64,000 nucleotides of DNA, from the NCBI RefSeq assembly GCF_037975235.1, contig NZ_CP150241.1:6014001-6078000 (forward strand), read 5' to 3'. Numbering within the stretch: the stretch's first letter is position 1; every line of letters begins with the position of its first letter. The position numbers were made by a program, and so were the translations under genes. Of the stretch, positions 1 to 8,631 are shown in pieces. The stretch is from Paenibacillus sp. FSL R5-0341 (GTDB lineage Bacteria; Bacillota; Bacilli; Paenibacillales; Paenibacillaceae). The notes beneath the pieces are model-generated. The model did not search any database, was not told the DNA's origin, and saw nothing but the letters and a program-made list of their open reading frames with translations.

Positions 1-624
1 TTCGATAATGCCGCGTACGATATAGGAAATATCGAGGAAACAGCCGCTGCCTGTACCGCCGGACAGACCTGTCAGCAGGAACACCATCAGTTTTTTGTTA
101 GTGCCTACGGATAAGGTTTTGATCTTTTTGTCGATGGCCTGTACGACCTGATTAATCTTCGTGAACAGCAGCAAACGTCCAGCCTGACGCACCCCTGCGG
201 CGCCGTTCATACCGTCCGTGATGCTCAGTTCCGGAGATAGCCAGTCCGTAATGTAAGGCTCCAGCACGCTGCGGTTTTGAAGAAGTCCGCCGATCTCGGC
301 ATTGGACAGCAGCACGAATTCATTAATCGGATCGAGTCCGATTCCTTTATACTTTTTGGCACGATCCTGTTCGTTCGTCTCAAAAGCCAGAAACTCCACA
401 TTATCCGGCTTGTCCATTTTTTTCTTGGATACCGGGTCCTGTGGCAGCTTGAAACGACGGTTAATCTGATATTTAAGGCGCAGCAGCGCATCAATTCCTG
501 TTCCCCCCAGACCAATAATCAGAATGGGGTTATCAATCGTATCAACTCTGATCTTCTCACTGACAATACCTCCGCCAAGTGATACATCCAGTTGCTGAAT
601 ATGTTCTCTAACAATCGGTTTCAT
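1..624 (-). CDS. Tubulin-like domain protein (Tubulin_2 type), 3' part missing
   Basis: This is a partial gene. It starts at ATG 622-624 with a good AAAGGAGGACAACG ribosome binding site and runs open off the left edge, giving 208 residues. The protein opens a Rossmann-like fold with NPILIIGLGGTGIDALLRLK near residue 29, a glycine-rich nucleotide loop. Near residue 190 it has LTGLSGGTGSG, the G-box typical of the FtsZ/tubulin superfamily. This matches the divergent bacterial tubulin-like family that is found beside vWA proteins, a family proposed to act in membrane remodelling. It lies downstream of the vWA gene on the same strand, separated by a palindromic repeat. GTP binding is expected from the motif; polymer formation is not shown. 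The missing C-terminal part prevents a full domain call. Confidence 0.8.
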   Translation of the reverse strand, partial: MKPIVREHIQQLDVSLGGGIVSEKIRVDTIDNPILIIGLGGTGIDALLRLKYQINRRFKLPQDPVSKKKMDKPDNVEFLAFETNEQDRAKKYKGIGLDPINEFVLLSNAEIGGLLQNRSVLEPYITDWLSPELSITDGMNGAAGVRQAGRLLLFTKINQVVQAIDKKIKTLSVGTNKKLMVFLLTGLSGGTGSGCFLDISYIVRGIIE

Positions 625-680
625 TCGTTGTCCTCCTTTGATTAACAAAGTTGGAACTGCAACTTCATTACACTTGCCAC

Positions 681-805
681 TCCGATGACAGAATAACATT
701 CCGATCGCTGTTATCCCCAGATTTTTTCAATTCACTTTTACAAAGTGAAAATCCGGGGATAAAGGCGAACGCTTCCGCTTCTTCACGTTATTTCTGTCCT
801 CTGCG
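681..805 (+). repeat. Palindromic dispersed repeat, family R1, copy 1
   Basis: An element of about 125 bp with terminal inverted repeats (GACAGAATAAC at the left, GTTATTTCTGTC at the right). Inside is a long hairpin built from TTATCCCCAGATTTT and AAAATCCGGGGATAA, followed by CGCTTCCGCTTCTTCA. Related copies lie near 14.5-14.7, 19.84-19.96 and 60.08-60.20 kb. It sits between the vWA gene and the tubulin-like gene and holds no ORF, so it looks like a non-autonomous (MITE-like) or BIME-like element. Confidence 0.8.
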
Positions 806-883
806 TTCTCGTGTAAACAGTTGGTCCCAAATTTTATTGGCATCCTTTTAAACTAAACAATCAACTTAAACCAAACAATCAAC

Positions 884-2677
884 TTACACCAAATACTCAA
901 TTAAAATCGTTTTGTCCGCCTGTTGCAGCGGGATGCTCAGTCGGTCACCGTTCTTCAGTTCAACGCCTGAGCTTGCATCGACTGCACGACCGGATTTCTC
1001 CAGCGTACCGCCTGCGGTGTTACGGATTATAATTCGATCCCCATTGCTAGGCGTAAATACGTATTTTTCGGTTTCCTTCAGTTCAGGGTCCAGTTGCAAC
1101 AACTGATGCAGATGGAATCTGCCCCGGAAGGATACCAGCTTTTTATATTGCGGATAGGACTTGTCTCCCGTGTTCTCATCACGAATCTCCACGACCATCT
1201 GACCTACAAATCCCCGGTTTTTGCGTTTCAGCCAGCCCATCAGGAACCAGGCACCAACACCGACCACAATCAGGGCTATAACACCCAGGATGACAGGTAA
1301 CCAAGGAAACGGCTTGTCCTGTTCACCGCCTGACGTTGTTGGTTGAGATCCACTTCCGGCTGCTCCGCTCGCATTAATCGTGATTGGCGCACTTTCACGG
1401 TAGAAGCTGTCTTCTTCCGCACGGATGATCAACTCATAATTATGATTGTCCGGTACTTCAAACGTTCCGGCAAAACCAGAACCTGTGTTTTCCAGCGGTT
1501 GCTCCTCGCTTTTCCCTGTATCTACATCTTTCACAACCAGCGTGGCCTTCATATCTGTATACAGATCATTATCCTGAAGTGGCTGACCGCCATTCTCCAG
1601 TTTGGCTGCTAGATCAACCTTGTCCCCTTTGGTATAGGACTTGGTCTTAATTGGGTCCACAACGAGCTGAAGATCATAGTTGAACAACAGGTTGATATCG
1701 ATGCTGTCTTTTGGAGCCCCTTTTACCCGAAGTTTCCAGTCTCCCTCTTGGGGTTTTAACAGCTTCACAAGCGAATAACTCTTCGACGTCGAGAGCTTGG
1801 CTGCATCCGAGTTCAGATCCACGGCTTGTCCGGAAGGATCCGTCAATTGCACTTCCACTGGCTTCGAGGACATAATCGAGATGTTCGCTTCCAGTACACT
1901 ATCATTCGGTACGTTCACGGTAACTTCCTGATAACTGCCGTTTCCTGTTACAGAGGGCAGCTTCACCACGTTCAGTTTGGCATGATCGGCGAAGATCTCA
2001 CTCAGAATCTGTGGCAGATCATCCGGCGTATCGGTAATGAATGACTTGCCTCCGGTCTGCTGCGCCAGGTCTGCGAGTGCATTTTTGTTCAGCTTGCCAT
2101 CCGCGTTCAGTCCAATCGTATATACCGGAATACCCTGATCCTGTGCTTCCTTCACGGCTTTCGCGAGATCAGCGTCGGATTGTGCCTGTGTACGGCCTTT
2201 GGTTTTGTTAAAGTCATTGTTACCATCCGCCAGTAGCACGATCATCGGTGAGTGGGATGGGTCTGCACCATGATTCAGTATATTCACGGCTTCGGCGACA
2301 CCAACTGAGACATCGGTATATGGCCCCCGGCCGAGCTGATCAATAAAATCCTTTAGGCTGCTCTTGTCCGCATCGGACTGAATCTCCAGCATAGCCTTTT
2401 CCCGCTCCACCTGATCGGTATAAGCGACAATCCCTACCTTGTCCCCCTGGACTGGCAGCATATCAATAAACATTTTCATGGCTTCATTACTGATCTTGTC
2501 ACGGTCACTTGTATTCATCGAGTTACTTACATCGGCTACAAGTACCGCATCAATTCCGCTCGTCTGTGCCTGAGCCGCTGCAGCTTGTGGCAGCAACGCT
2601 TGAGGTAGCAGTAGCGTTAGAATTGCCAGCAGAACCATCGTTCCGCTGAGCCAGCGTATTTTGCGTGTCCGCAGCAT
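884..2677 (-). CDS. Membrane-anchored vWA domain protein with cytoplasmic FHA-like tail
   Basis: The start is placed at the ATG at 2675-2677, because GAAGGAG lies 8 nt upstream; a longer reading frame to 2734 lacks such a site. The 597-residue protein has a signal-like hydrophobic segment (about 9-37). A vWA domain follows, with the metal-ion site DVSNS at 49-53. Next come beta-rich, Ig-like stretches, a Ser/Gly/Thr linker, and one transmembrane helix (about 457-483). The cytoplasmic tail of about 115 residues ends in a beta-rich region (GDRIIIRN, LKNGDRLSI) that resembles an FHA-type sandwich. The likely topology is vWA outside and tail inside. Its neighbour is the tubulin-like gene. The vWA call is firm; the FHA resemblance is an inference from pattern. 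Confidence 0.85.
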   Translation of the reverse strand: MLRTRKIRWLSGTMVLLAILTLLLPQALLPQAAAAQAQTSGIDAVLVADVSNSMNTSDRDKISNEAMKMFIDMLPVQGDKVGIVAYTDQVEREKAMLEIQSDADKSSLKDFIDQLGRGPYTDVSVGVAEAVNILNHGADPSHSPMIVLLADGNNDFNKTKGRTQAQSDADLAKAVKEAQDQGIPVYTIGLNADGKLNKNALADLAQQTGGKSFITDTPDDLPQILSEIFADHAKLNVVKLPSVTGNGSYQEVTVNVPNDSVLEANISIMSSKPVEVQLTDPSGQAVDLNSDAAKLSTSKSYSLVKLLKPQEGDWKLRVKGAPKDSIDINLLFNYDLQLVVDPIKTKSYTKGDKVDLAAKLENGGQPLQDNDLYTDMKATLVVKDVDTGKSEEQPLENTGSGFAGTFEVPDNHNYELIIRAEEDSFYRESAPITINASGAAGSGSQPTTSGGEQDKPFPWLPVILGVIALIVVGVGAWFLMGWLKRKNRGFVGQMVVEIRDENTGDKSYPQYKKLVSFRGRFHLHQLLQLDPELKETEKYVFTPSNGDRIIIRNTAGGTLEKSGRAVDASSGVELKNGDRLSIPLQQADKTILIEYLV

Positions 2678-2939
2678 TGGGTGTACTCCTTCACGTTTGA
2701 GATTAAAATGGGAATAGTTTATTATAGGCGTCAAGCCTTAAGGAAATCTTAACAGTCTACTAATAAATTCTGAAAAGCACCCCTATCTTGAGTTACAGTT
2801 TTGTAATGACTGACAAAAATCGACGATTTCACGCCTGTAACTGGAACAAAAGTACCAACTATGGAAATATGATATAGTTATTGCCAGCAAACTGCAATAT
2901 AACAACGCTTGTTCACCAAGCTATAGAAGGGAACGGATT

Positions 2940-3083
2940 ATGGTTACATACGGATGCCTCGCCATATTGTTTCTTTTTGTCATGATAAAGGGTTTTGCAC
3001 TTCAGCTTCATCGGCGGAAACCGGTCTCCCGTGAAGACACGGATCGTACCCTCTACACTATTCTGAATGGTGAGCGTGATTGA
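2940..3083 (+). CDS. Small single-pass membrane protein, 47 aa
   Basis: A short ORF beginning at ATG 2940 behind GAAGGGAACGGATT. It has an N-terminal hydrophobic helix (residues about 5-21: CLAILFLFVMI and onward) and a charged, basic C-terminal tail (HRRKPVSREDTDR). Its stop codon TGA (3081-3083) falls just before the next gene's ATG at 3086, so the two are probably translationally coupled. It is divergent from the vWA gene. No family was recognised. The coding call rests on the ribosome binding site, the membrane-protein composition and the tight linkage. Confidence 0.55.
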   Translation: MVTYGCLAILFLFVMIKGFALQLHRRKPVSREDTDRTLYTILNGERD

Positions 3084-3085
3084 GC

Positions 3086-4018
3086 ATGAGTACTAAACTA
3101 GTTGTATCCATACGACCATTTCATCGAACGACCTATGCCTATGAAAAGTTGCAAGTCTGCTCACGTTGTGGGCAGTATACCTGCCTGTGGGAAGATGAAT
3201 GCACGGCCTGTGGCCGAGGTACCTTGAATTCCGTTCAGGAGAAAGCAACTTCCCGTGTGAAACGCCGGATTGCACGCGACCTGTTCATTACGATTTTGTT
3301 CGGTGCAGGGGCCACCTATTTCGGTGAGACCATAGATCAGACCATGGCGGCGGCCAGTGTTTCCTTGCTGCTTCTGGCCTTACTGATCTTCATGCAGAAA
3401 CGTTCGTTCGAGGTAGAGCAGCAGCGCGAGTTGAAGCGCACGTTGCAACAGGATGAGGAACTCATCCGCCAGGGCATCAACCGCAACTGGGCTCTGGTCG
3501 CCGAAGCCCGAAAGCAGGATGAAGCACTTGCCTATGAGATGCTCCGCGAGATCGGCTCACTCGTCTACAATGACCGAATTCGACTGCAACAGGTTGCGTT
3601 GCTACAATCCTTTGTCCTGCGCAGTGATATGGATCTTCAGCTCAAGCCCTTGCTGCTACACAGTTTCGAGCGGCTGCTCGCTGAATATATCGGTGAGATT
3701 GCACGGCTTAAGCCGGATTTGATCCGTGAAGATGCGATTCGTTATATCGCGACCTATGAAGTGAACATTTTACAGCTCCACAACGGAATTCAGATTCTTA
3801 CAGCCGTTGCTGCTGCTGCTGTGCGCAAGAGCAAATATATTGAGTTATTCCCTAGTCTTATTACCCGCTACGCCCGCTTTATGCCCAAAGATCGATTCAT
3901 GCGGCTCTATCACACGATTGAACGGTATCCGAGCAAAGCACGTGGGGGACTGGCAGAGTCGGTAGGCCGGGTGTATAACGAGAAATATCGGGATCAATAC
4001 GCAGATGTTCATGTGTAG
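3086..4018 (+). CDS. Zinc-ribbon, two-TM protein with long helical C-terminus
   Basis: The 310-residue protein is read from the ATG at 3086; a TTG two codons upstream (3080) is an alternative. Cysteines at 25, 28, 33, 39 and 42 (CSRCG and CTACG) form a likely zinc ribbon. Two hydrophobic helices follow (about 66-80 and 86-103), then about 200 residues of charged, helix-rich sequence with no recognised domain. It is preceded directly by the 47-residue membrane protein and is divergent from the vWA and tubulin-like genes, so it may belong to the same membrane module. No enzymatic motif is visible. Function is unknown. Confidence 0.7.
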   Translation: MSTKLVVSIRPFHRTTYAYEKLQVCSRCGQYTCLWEDECTACGRGTLNSVQEKATSRVKRRIARDLFITILFGAGATYFGETIDQTMAAASVSLLLLALLIFMQKRSFEVEQQRELKRTLQQDEELIRQGINRNWALVAEARKQDEALAYEMLREIGSLVYNDRIRLQQVALLQSFVLRSDMDLQLKPLLLHSFERLLAEYIGEIARLKPDLIREDAIRYIATYEVNILQLHNGIQILTAVAAAAVRKSKYIELFPSLITRYARFMPKDRFMRLYHTIERYPSKARGGLAESVGRVYNEKYRDQYADVHV

Positions 4019-4160
4019 GGATGATATATCGAGATAGAAAAACGTAATTTAGTGCAAACTCACTCCGTGTATATAGACGAATGCAATTTCATCTACCCCT
4101 GCATGCGCGTCAGCACCACAGATCGAAGGTTATGCTTCTAATGATATAAGAAATGATCCA

Positions 4161-4197
4161 AAAACACCCCATCCTTAGGTCTAGGATGAGGTGTTTT
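4161..4197 (+). terminator. Rho-independent terminator after the zinc-ribbon gene
   Basis: Stem AAAACACCcCATCCT with AGGATGaGGTGTTTT around a 7 nt loop. It lies about 145 nt after the stop and is the first strong hairpin downstream. A-runs on the left side make it plausible in both directions. Confidence 0.6.
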
Positions 4198-4358
4198 GAA
4201 GTTTATGGCAGTCTGCCAAGTGCTGTGCGCAGTACACGAAAAAAAGAATAACTAGATGGTTAATACCTAAATGGCATCTTCCATGAACCAAGCAGGCGCG
4301 CAAACAGGTACTCGCAGATGACAAAAAGAATAAGCGGAAATGATCATCTGTCCTGGTG

Positions 4359-4391
4359 AAAAAGGGCCGCGACGTGGTTCCGTCGCGACCC
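4359..4391 (-). terminator. Terminator of the DEAD-box helicase gene
   Basis: Stem GGGcCGCGACG with CGTCGCGaCCC around TGGTTC. On the minus strand it is followed by a run of T (AAAAA on the plus strand, 4359-4363). It lies downstream of the helicase stop. Confidence 0.8.
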
Positions 4392-4398
4392 TTGATCT

Positions 4399-4466
4399 GA
4401 GGGTTCGGTACATCTGTACCCGAACCCTCTCATAATGTGCCATGCCCATCACTGTGGCATGGCATG
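4399..4466 (-). repeat. Two further hairpins in the helicase 3' region
   Basis: Between the helicase stop and its terminator are two more inverted repeats: GAGGGTTCGG with CCGAACCCTC (4399-4429) and GTGCCATGCC with GGCATGGCA (about 4437-4466). Together with the terminator they give three consecutive stem-loops in the mRNA tail. Confidence 0.55.
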
Positions 4467-4509
4467 GTGCCTGCGCAATTGCGGCTGTATCGCCGCTTGC
4501 GCCAAGGCT

Positions 4510-6093
4510 TTACCGTCCGCGACGTGAATCGCGACGGTCGCCCTTCGCCGGTCCGCGTCCTGCGGATTCCGGACGGCGAGAGCCTTCGCTACTGCGCCCG
4601 GAGGTGCGCTTGTCGGCACTACGGCCAGCCCAGCCGCTGCTAGCTGCACCGCGACTGCTGTCGCTGCTGCGTGCAGAACCACGGCCTGCGCTGCGCTCGT
4701 CGCCACTGCGACCTGCACCGCGGCCACCTTGACCCGCTGCACCACGACTGCTGTCGCTGCTGCGGCCACCGCTACGACCACCACTGCGTCCGCCTTCACT
4801 GCGGCCACCTTCGCCACCGCGGGAACCACGCCCCCCACGTCCGCCATCTCTGCGATCGTTACGGCCTGCACCGCGACGGGCACTTCCTGTTCCGGAAGAA
4901 CGTCCGCCTGAACGTTCGTCATCCCCCTGACTGTTGATGGAACGTCTAGCTGCTCCAGTCGAAGCAATTGGACCTTCGCTCGTCCACTGGATACGGGACA
5001 GCTTCTGGTCGATCCCTTGTTCAATACGTGCAAGCTCTGGTCTGTCGTGCTCTGTTGCAAACGTCACAGCAAGACCTGTACCGCCAGCACGGCCCGTACG
5101 ACCGATCCGGTGAATATAACTTTCCGCATCATGCGGCATATCGTAGTTGAATACATGCGTTACGCCTTCAACATCAAGTCCACGTGCAGCTACATCTGTA
5201 GCAACGAGCACTTGCAGTTTGGCATCACGGAACGCTTTCATTACGTTCTCACGCTTGGACTGGGACAGATCTCCATGAAGTTCATCACTTGCATAACCTG
5301 CTTCACGCAGATCTTGGTTCAGCTTGGATGCACGACGCTTGGTCCGGCAGAAAATGATCGCCAAGTATGGGCGATACGTATCAATCATGCCGCGAAGCGC
5401 CTCGAGCTTACCGCGATCCGTGCACTCTAGCACTTGCTGGCGAATCTGCTTGATCGGGATAACAGATTGGGAAGATACTTTTACATCTTCCGGATCTTTC
5501 ATGTAAGTCTTCGCGAGATTGCGAATACCCTTCGGCATCGTTGCTGAGAACAGCATTGTCTGACGTTTATGTGGCAGCTCGCTAAGAATCGTCTCCACAT
5601 CGTCCAGGAAGCCCATGTGCAGCATTTGGTCGGCTTCATCCAACACCAGTTTTTTCACATTATCAAGCTTCAACGTGCCCCGACGCAGGTGATCCAGAAG
5701 ACGCCCTGGTGTACCAATAACGATCTGGGTGCCGTTCTGCAATTTACGCAGCTGCTTGTCCACATCCTGCCCGCCGTATACTGCAAGCACGTGAAGCTTA
5801 TCGTCGTTTGCCGTGAGCTTCTTCGCTTCTTCCGTAATTTGCAGCGCAAGCTCACGCGTAGGCGCGATAATCAGCGCTTGCGGGGAGCGGTCGGATACGT
5901 TAATTTTCTGAATAATCGGCAGCAAAAAAGCTAGCGTTTTCCCTGTTCCTGTCTGTGCCTCAGCGATAATATCACGTCCACCCAGCAGTACCGGAATCGA
6001 ACGCTCCTGTACCGGAGTCGGCACGGCGATGCCCTGATGTTTCAGGATCTCGCACCATTCCGGGCGAATGCCCAGTTGTTCAAAGTTTGCCAA
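4510..6093 (-). CDS. DEAD-box ATP-dependent RNA helicase with RGG-rich tail
   Basis: The 527-residue protein starts at TTG (6091-6093) with GAGGTG 6 nt upstream. It has the Q motif near the N-terminus, Walker A AQTGTGKT (46-53), PTRELA (78-83), DEAD (152-155), SAT (183-185) and HRIGRTGRAG in the second RecA domain. The C-terminal 130 or so residues are a low-complexity tail of Arg, Gly, Ser and Asp (RGG/GGRS repeats), as in CshA-type helicases that act in RNA turnover, ribosome assembly and cold adaptation. Unwinding of structured RNA is the known family role; the exact paralogue (CshA, CshB or DeaD) is not settled. The gene is monocistronic. Confidence 0.93.
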   Translation of the reverse strand: MANFEQLGIRPEWCEILKHQGIAVPTPVQERSIPVLLGGRDIIAEAQTGTGKTLAFLLPIIQKINVSDRSPQALIIAPTRELALQITEEAKKLTANDDKLHVLAVYGGQDVDKQLRKLQNGTQIVIGTPGRLLDHLRRGTLKLDNVKKLVLDEADQMLHMGFLDDVETILSELPHKRQTMLFSATMPKGIRNLAKTYMKDPEDVKVSSQSVIPIKQIRQQVLECTDRGKLEALRGMIDTYRPYLAIIFCRTKRRASKLNQDLREAGYASDELHGDLSQSKRENVMKAFRDAKLQVLVATDVAARGLDVEGVTHVFNYDMPHDAESYIHRIGRTGRAGGTGLAVTFATEHDRPELARIEQGIDQKLSRIQWTSEGPIASTGAARRSINSQGDDERSGGRSSGTGSARRGAGRNDRRDGGRGGRGSRGGEGGRSEGGRSGGRSGGRSSDSSRGAAGQGGRGAGRSGDERSAGRGSARSSDSSRGAASSGWAGRSADKRTSGRSSEGSRRPESAGRGPAKGDRRDSRRGR

Positions 6094-6560
6094 TCGTTAC
6101 ACCTCTGTAAATTCATTTAGATAAGTCCATTTCATAATGACCTTAGTATCAGTATCTGCCATCAAGACTAGTTTTCCTTATATCAATCATGATTATGAAA
6201 TGAATTTTTTAAAAAGCAATCCACTCGTTGCTCTTCTTCTCCATACCCTGTAGTTTACACGTTAGTCAAGCAAAACAAAAGGGGATACAGCGTTACACCC
6301 CCAACTTGTAGCACAAAATTCCAAGATCAGCGTGACATGTATCGACCAAGTGAGTTTGAGGATGGTTTTTGAAGAGTAACTATTGGAGCCCCTTGAACCT
6401 GGTAATGAGTGGAATATCCTGAAATTAGTTCGAAGGTTGACTCTGTGAATGGGGTTGAGGATTGAACTGAACGCGGTGGAGCGGTGAGTAGATGGTAGAT
6501 CGGGGTATACTCTTTGTAAATGGATCGAAAATAGTTTTCACGATGTGAATTACTACCCCA

Positions 6561-6767
6561 CTAATTCTAACGAACCTAGGACACCTTATTCCGTCGATTA
6601 GAGCGGTTTGTAATTTCTAACGAACTCCAGCCACCTTATTACTCGTAAATACACGATAAACGGCCTCTATATTGGCGATATTAGCAAAATAAGATGTCTG
6701 AGATTCGTTAGATTAACGAAAACAGCAAATAACCCCATATAAGACGTGTCAGGTTCGTTAGGAATTA
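6561..6767. repeat. Inverted array of AACGAACC repeats, family R4
   Basis: Two direct copies of TTCTAACGAAC plus CACCTTATT (about 6565-6590 and 6615-6640) are followed by two inverted copies (AATAAGATGTCTGAG then TTCGTTA near 6688-6712, and TATAAGACGTGTCAG then GTTCGTTA near 6737-6761). A similar unit is at 54478-54510 and related GTTCGTTA motifs lie at 20620-20850. Confidence 0.65.
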
Positions 6768-6865
6768 CACGTACTGAAGGGCACAAGCTTCAACACAATA
6801 ACATCGACTACAGCAATAACAACATCGACTAGAACCAGAACATCAACTGCAAAAACTAGAACTAG

Positions 6866-7005
6866 GAACAACAACAACAACAACAACAACCAAAAATAAT
6901 CAACACTGCCTATACTTCTACTAAAAGTACCACTACTACCATTAGAACTGCCACTAGAACTACTACTACTACTACTACTTCTTCTTCTTCTTCTTCTTCT
7001 TCTTC
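6866..7005. repeat. Trinucleotide microsatellites
   Basis: Runs of AAC (about 6868-6890), ACT/TAC (about 6958-6978) and TTC (about 6979-7005). Such runs are rare in bacterial chromosomes and may change length by slippage. Confidence 0.85.
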
Positions 7006-7179
7006 GCTGTACATCACATTCTCTAATAAAAACAACGACGCCCTCTCCCCAATTGAAATTAGGGAAAAGTGCGCCGTTGATAAAAAAGCATCTTTTATGT
7101 TTTCTTTTTCATAAGGTTGTCGCATGTTCGCTACTACTACGTTAGGACAGTAACCTTCATAACTTCTCGTCCGAACAAG

Positions 7180-8631
7180 TTACGAACCATGCCCTCCGGC
7201 TGTGGCAAATCCACTCCGTTCAAGAATGCGAGTGCTCTCTTCGTTCAACCCGCGCAGGTGCACGGTTTTGCCAAGCTTCGCGTATTTGAACTTCACTTTG
7301 CCGATAGCCACAACCGCGGTATTGTCCCAGATATGTGACCCTCCGAAATCAATCGTGATCTCCTTCGGATCAGCTTCCGCATCGAACTCATCCACAAAGC
7401 GGGACGAAGAACCGAAGAAGAATGGTCCGTGAACCCGATATACCTTCTGACCTTGTTCCTGGCTTGACTGTACGCGGATCTTGGTCTGTTTCCAGCCGAA
7501 ATGCAGCACACTGAGCACAACGCCGACCATGACCCCGATCGACAGATCATGGGTATAGACCACAATCGCCACCGTCACGATCATGACAAAGGCTTCCGCT
7601 CGCGGCACGCGAGCAATATTTTTGATAGAACTCCAGTCGAATGTTCCGATACACACCATAAACATTACACCGACGAGCGCACCCATCGGTACCTGTTTCA
7701 CCACACCGCTAAACAGCAGCAACAGGATCGCGAGAAACGCACCCGCAGTAAACGTAGATAATCTTCCACGTCCGCCAGACTTCACATTAATGACCGACTG
7801 CCCGATCATCGCACAGCCGCCCATGCCGCCAAACAAACCGTTCACAAAATTCGCGATACCCTGACCCCGCACTTCACGGTTCTTGCTGCTCTTCGTCTCG
7901 GTCATCTCATCCACGATGGTTGCGGTCAACAGGGATTCCAGCAATCCAACCAGTGCCATGGTGAATGAGTAAGGCAGCAGAATCATCAGCGTGTCCCAAG
8001 TCCATGCAATATTCGGCAAATGGAACATCGGCAGAGTACTCGTTATATTTCCCATGTTTCCTACCGTTCTTACGTCCAGGTGAAACACCACGGTAATAAT
8101 CGTCATCACGATGATTGCAATCAGTGGAGCTGGAATGCCTTTGAAAAACCGTGGCAAAATATAAACGATCGCCAGCGTGCCCGCTACCATCGCATACATG
8201 ATCCAGTTCGCTCCCGTGAAGTGGGTTAACTGCGCCATAAAGATCAGGATAGCCAGTGCATTCACGAATCCGGTCAGTACCGAATGAGGCACAAACGTAA
8301 TAAACCGTCCAACCTTAAATATGCCCAGTATAAACTGGATAATGCCCGTCAATATCGTCGCTGCAAAAAGATATTCCACGCCATAATCCTTGACGAGTCC
8401 AACCATCAGTACCGCCATGGCACCTGTTGCCGCCGAGATCATGCCTGGTCTTCCACCAGCAATCGAGATCACAATCGCAATCGTAATCGAAGCGTACAAT
8501 CCGACCATCGGATCGACACCAGCAATGATGGAGAAAGCGATGGCTTCCGGAATTAACGCCAGCGCTACCGTAATGCCTGCCAGCACGTCTCCGCGAATGT
8601 TGCCAAACCATTGTTGTTTTAAAGTATTCAT
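7180..8631 (-). CDS. SulP family anion transporter with STAS domain
   Basis: The most likely start is the ATG at 8629-8631, which puts the first residues just before the conserved GDVLAGITVALALIPEAIAF. An AGGAGG lies 15 nt upstream, which is long, so ATG 8667 is an alternative. The 483-residue protein has about 10-12 hydrophobic helices, the SulP transport core, and a C-terminal STAS domain of about 100 residues. SulP proteins carry sulfate, bicarbonate or other anions; the substrate cannot be told from sequence. It stands alone behind a long leader that may be regulatory. Confidence 0.9.
   Translation of the reverse strand: MNTLKQQWFGNIRGDVLAGITVALALIPEAIAFSIIAGVDPMVGLYASITIAIVISIAGGRPGMISAATGAMAVLMVGLVKDYGVEYLFAATILTGIIQFILGIFKVGRFITFVPHSVLTGFVNALAILIFMAQLTHFTGANWIMYAMVAGTLAIVYILPRFFKGIPAPLIAIIVMTIITVVFHLDVRTVGNMGNITSTLPMFHLPNIAWTWDTLMILLPYSFTMALVGLLESLLTATIVDEMTETKSSKNREVRGQGIANFVNGLFGGMGGCAMIGQSVINVKSGGRGRLSTFTAGAFLAILLLLFSGVVKQVPMGALVGVMFMVCIGTFDWSSIKNIARVPRAEAFVMIVTVAIVVYTHDLSIGVMVGVVLSVLHFGWKQTKIRVQSSQEQGQKVYRVHGPFFFGSSSRFVDEFDAEADPKEITIDFGGSHIWDNTAVVAIGKVKFKYAKLGKTVHLRGLNEESTRILERSGFATAGGHGS

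Larger units (their letters stand above)
6094..7179. other. 1.1 kb gene-free region with repeats and microsatellites
   Basis: No credible ORF. It contains an inverted array of AACGAACC-type repeats (6561-6767) and a run of trinucleotide microsatellites (about 6866-7005: AAC, ACT and TTC units). The remaining stretches, about 6094-6540 and 7010-7179, hold nothing recognisable beyond the helicase upstream region. The poly-Glu/poly-Val ORF across the microsatellite is a translation artefact. Confidence 0.7.

Noticed and set aside
4449..5060. 203-codon minus-strand ORF rich in Val and Ala
   Set aside because: It is an out-of-frame reading of the RGG tail of the helicase.
6910..7125. ORF with poly-Glu and poly-Val tracts
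   Set aside because: It is a translation of trinucleotide repeats, with no ribosome binding site and no family.
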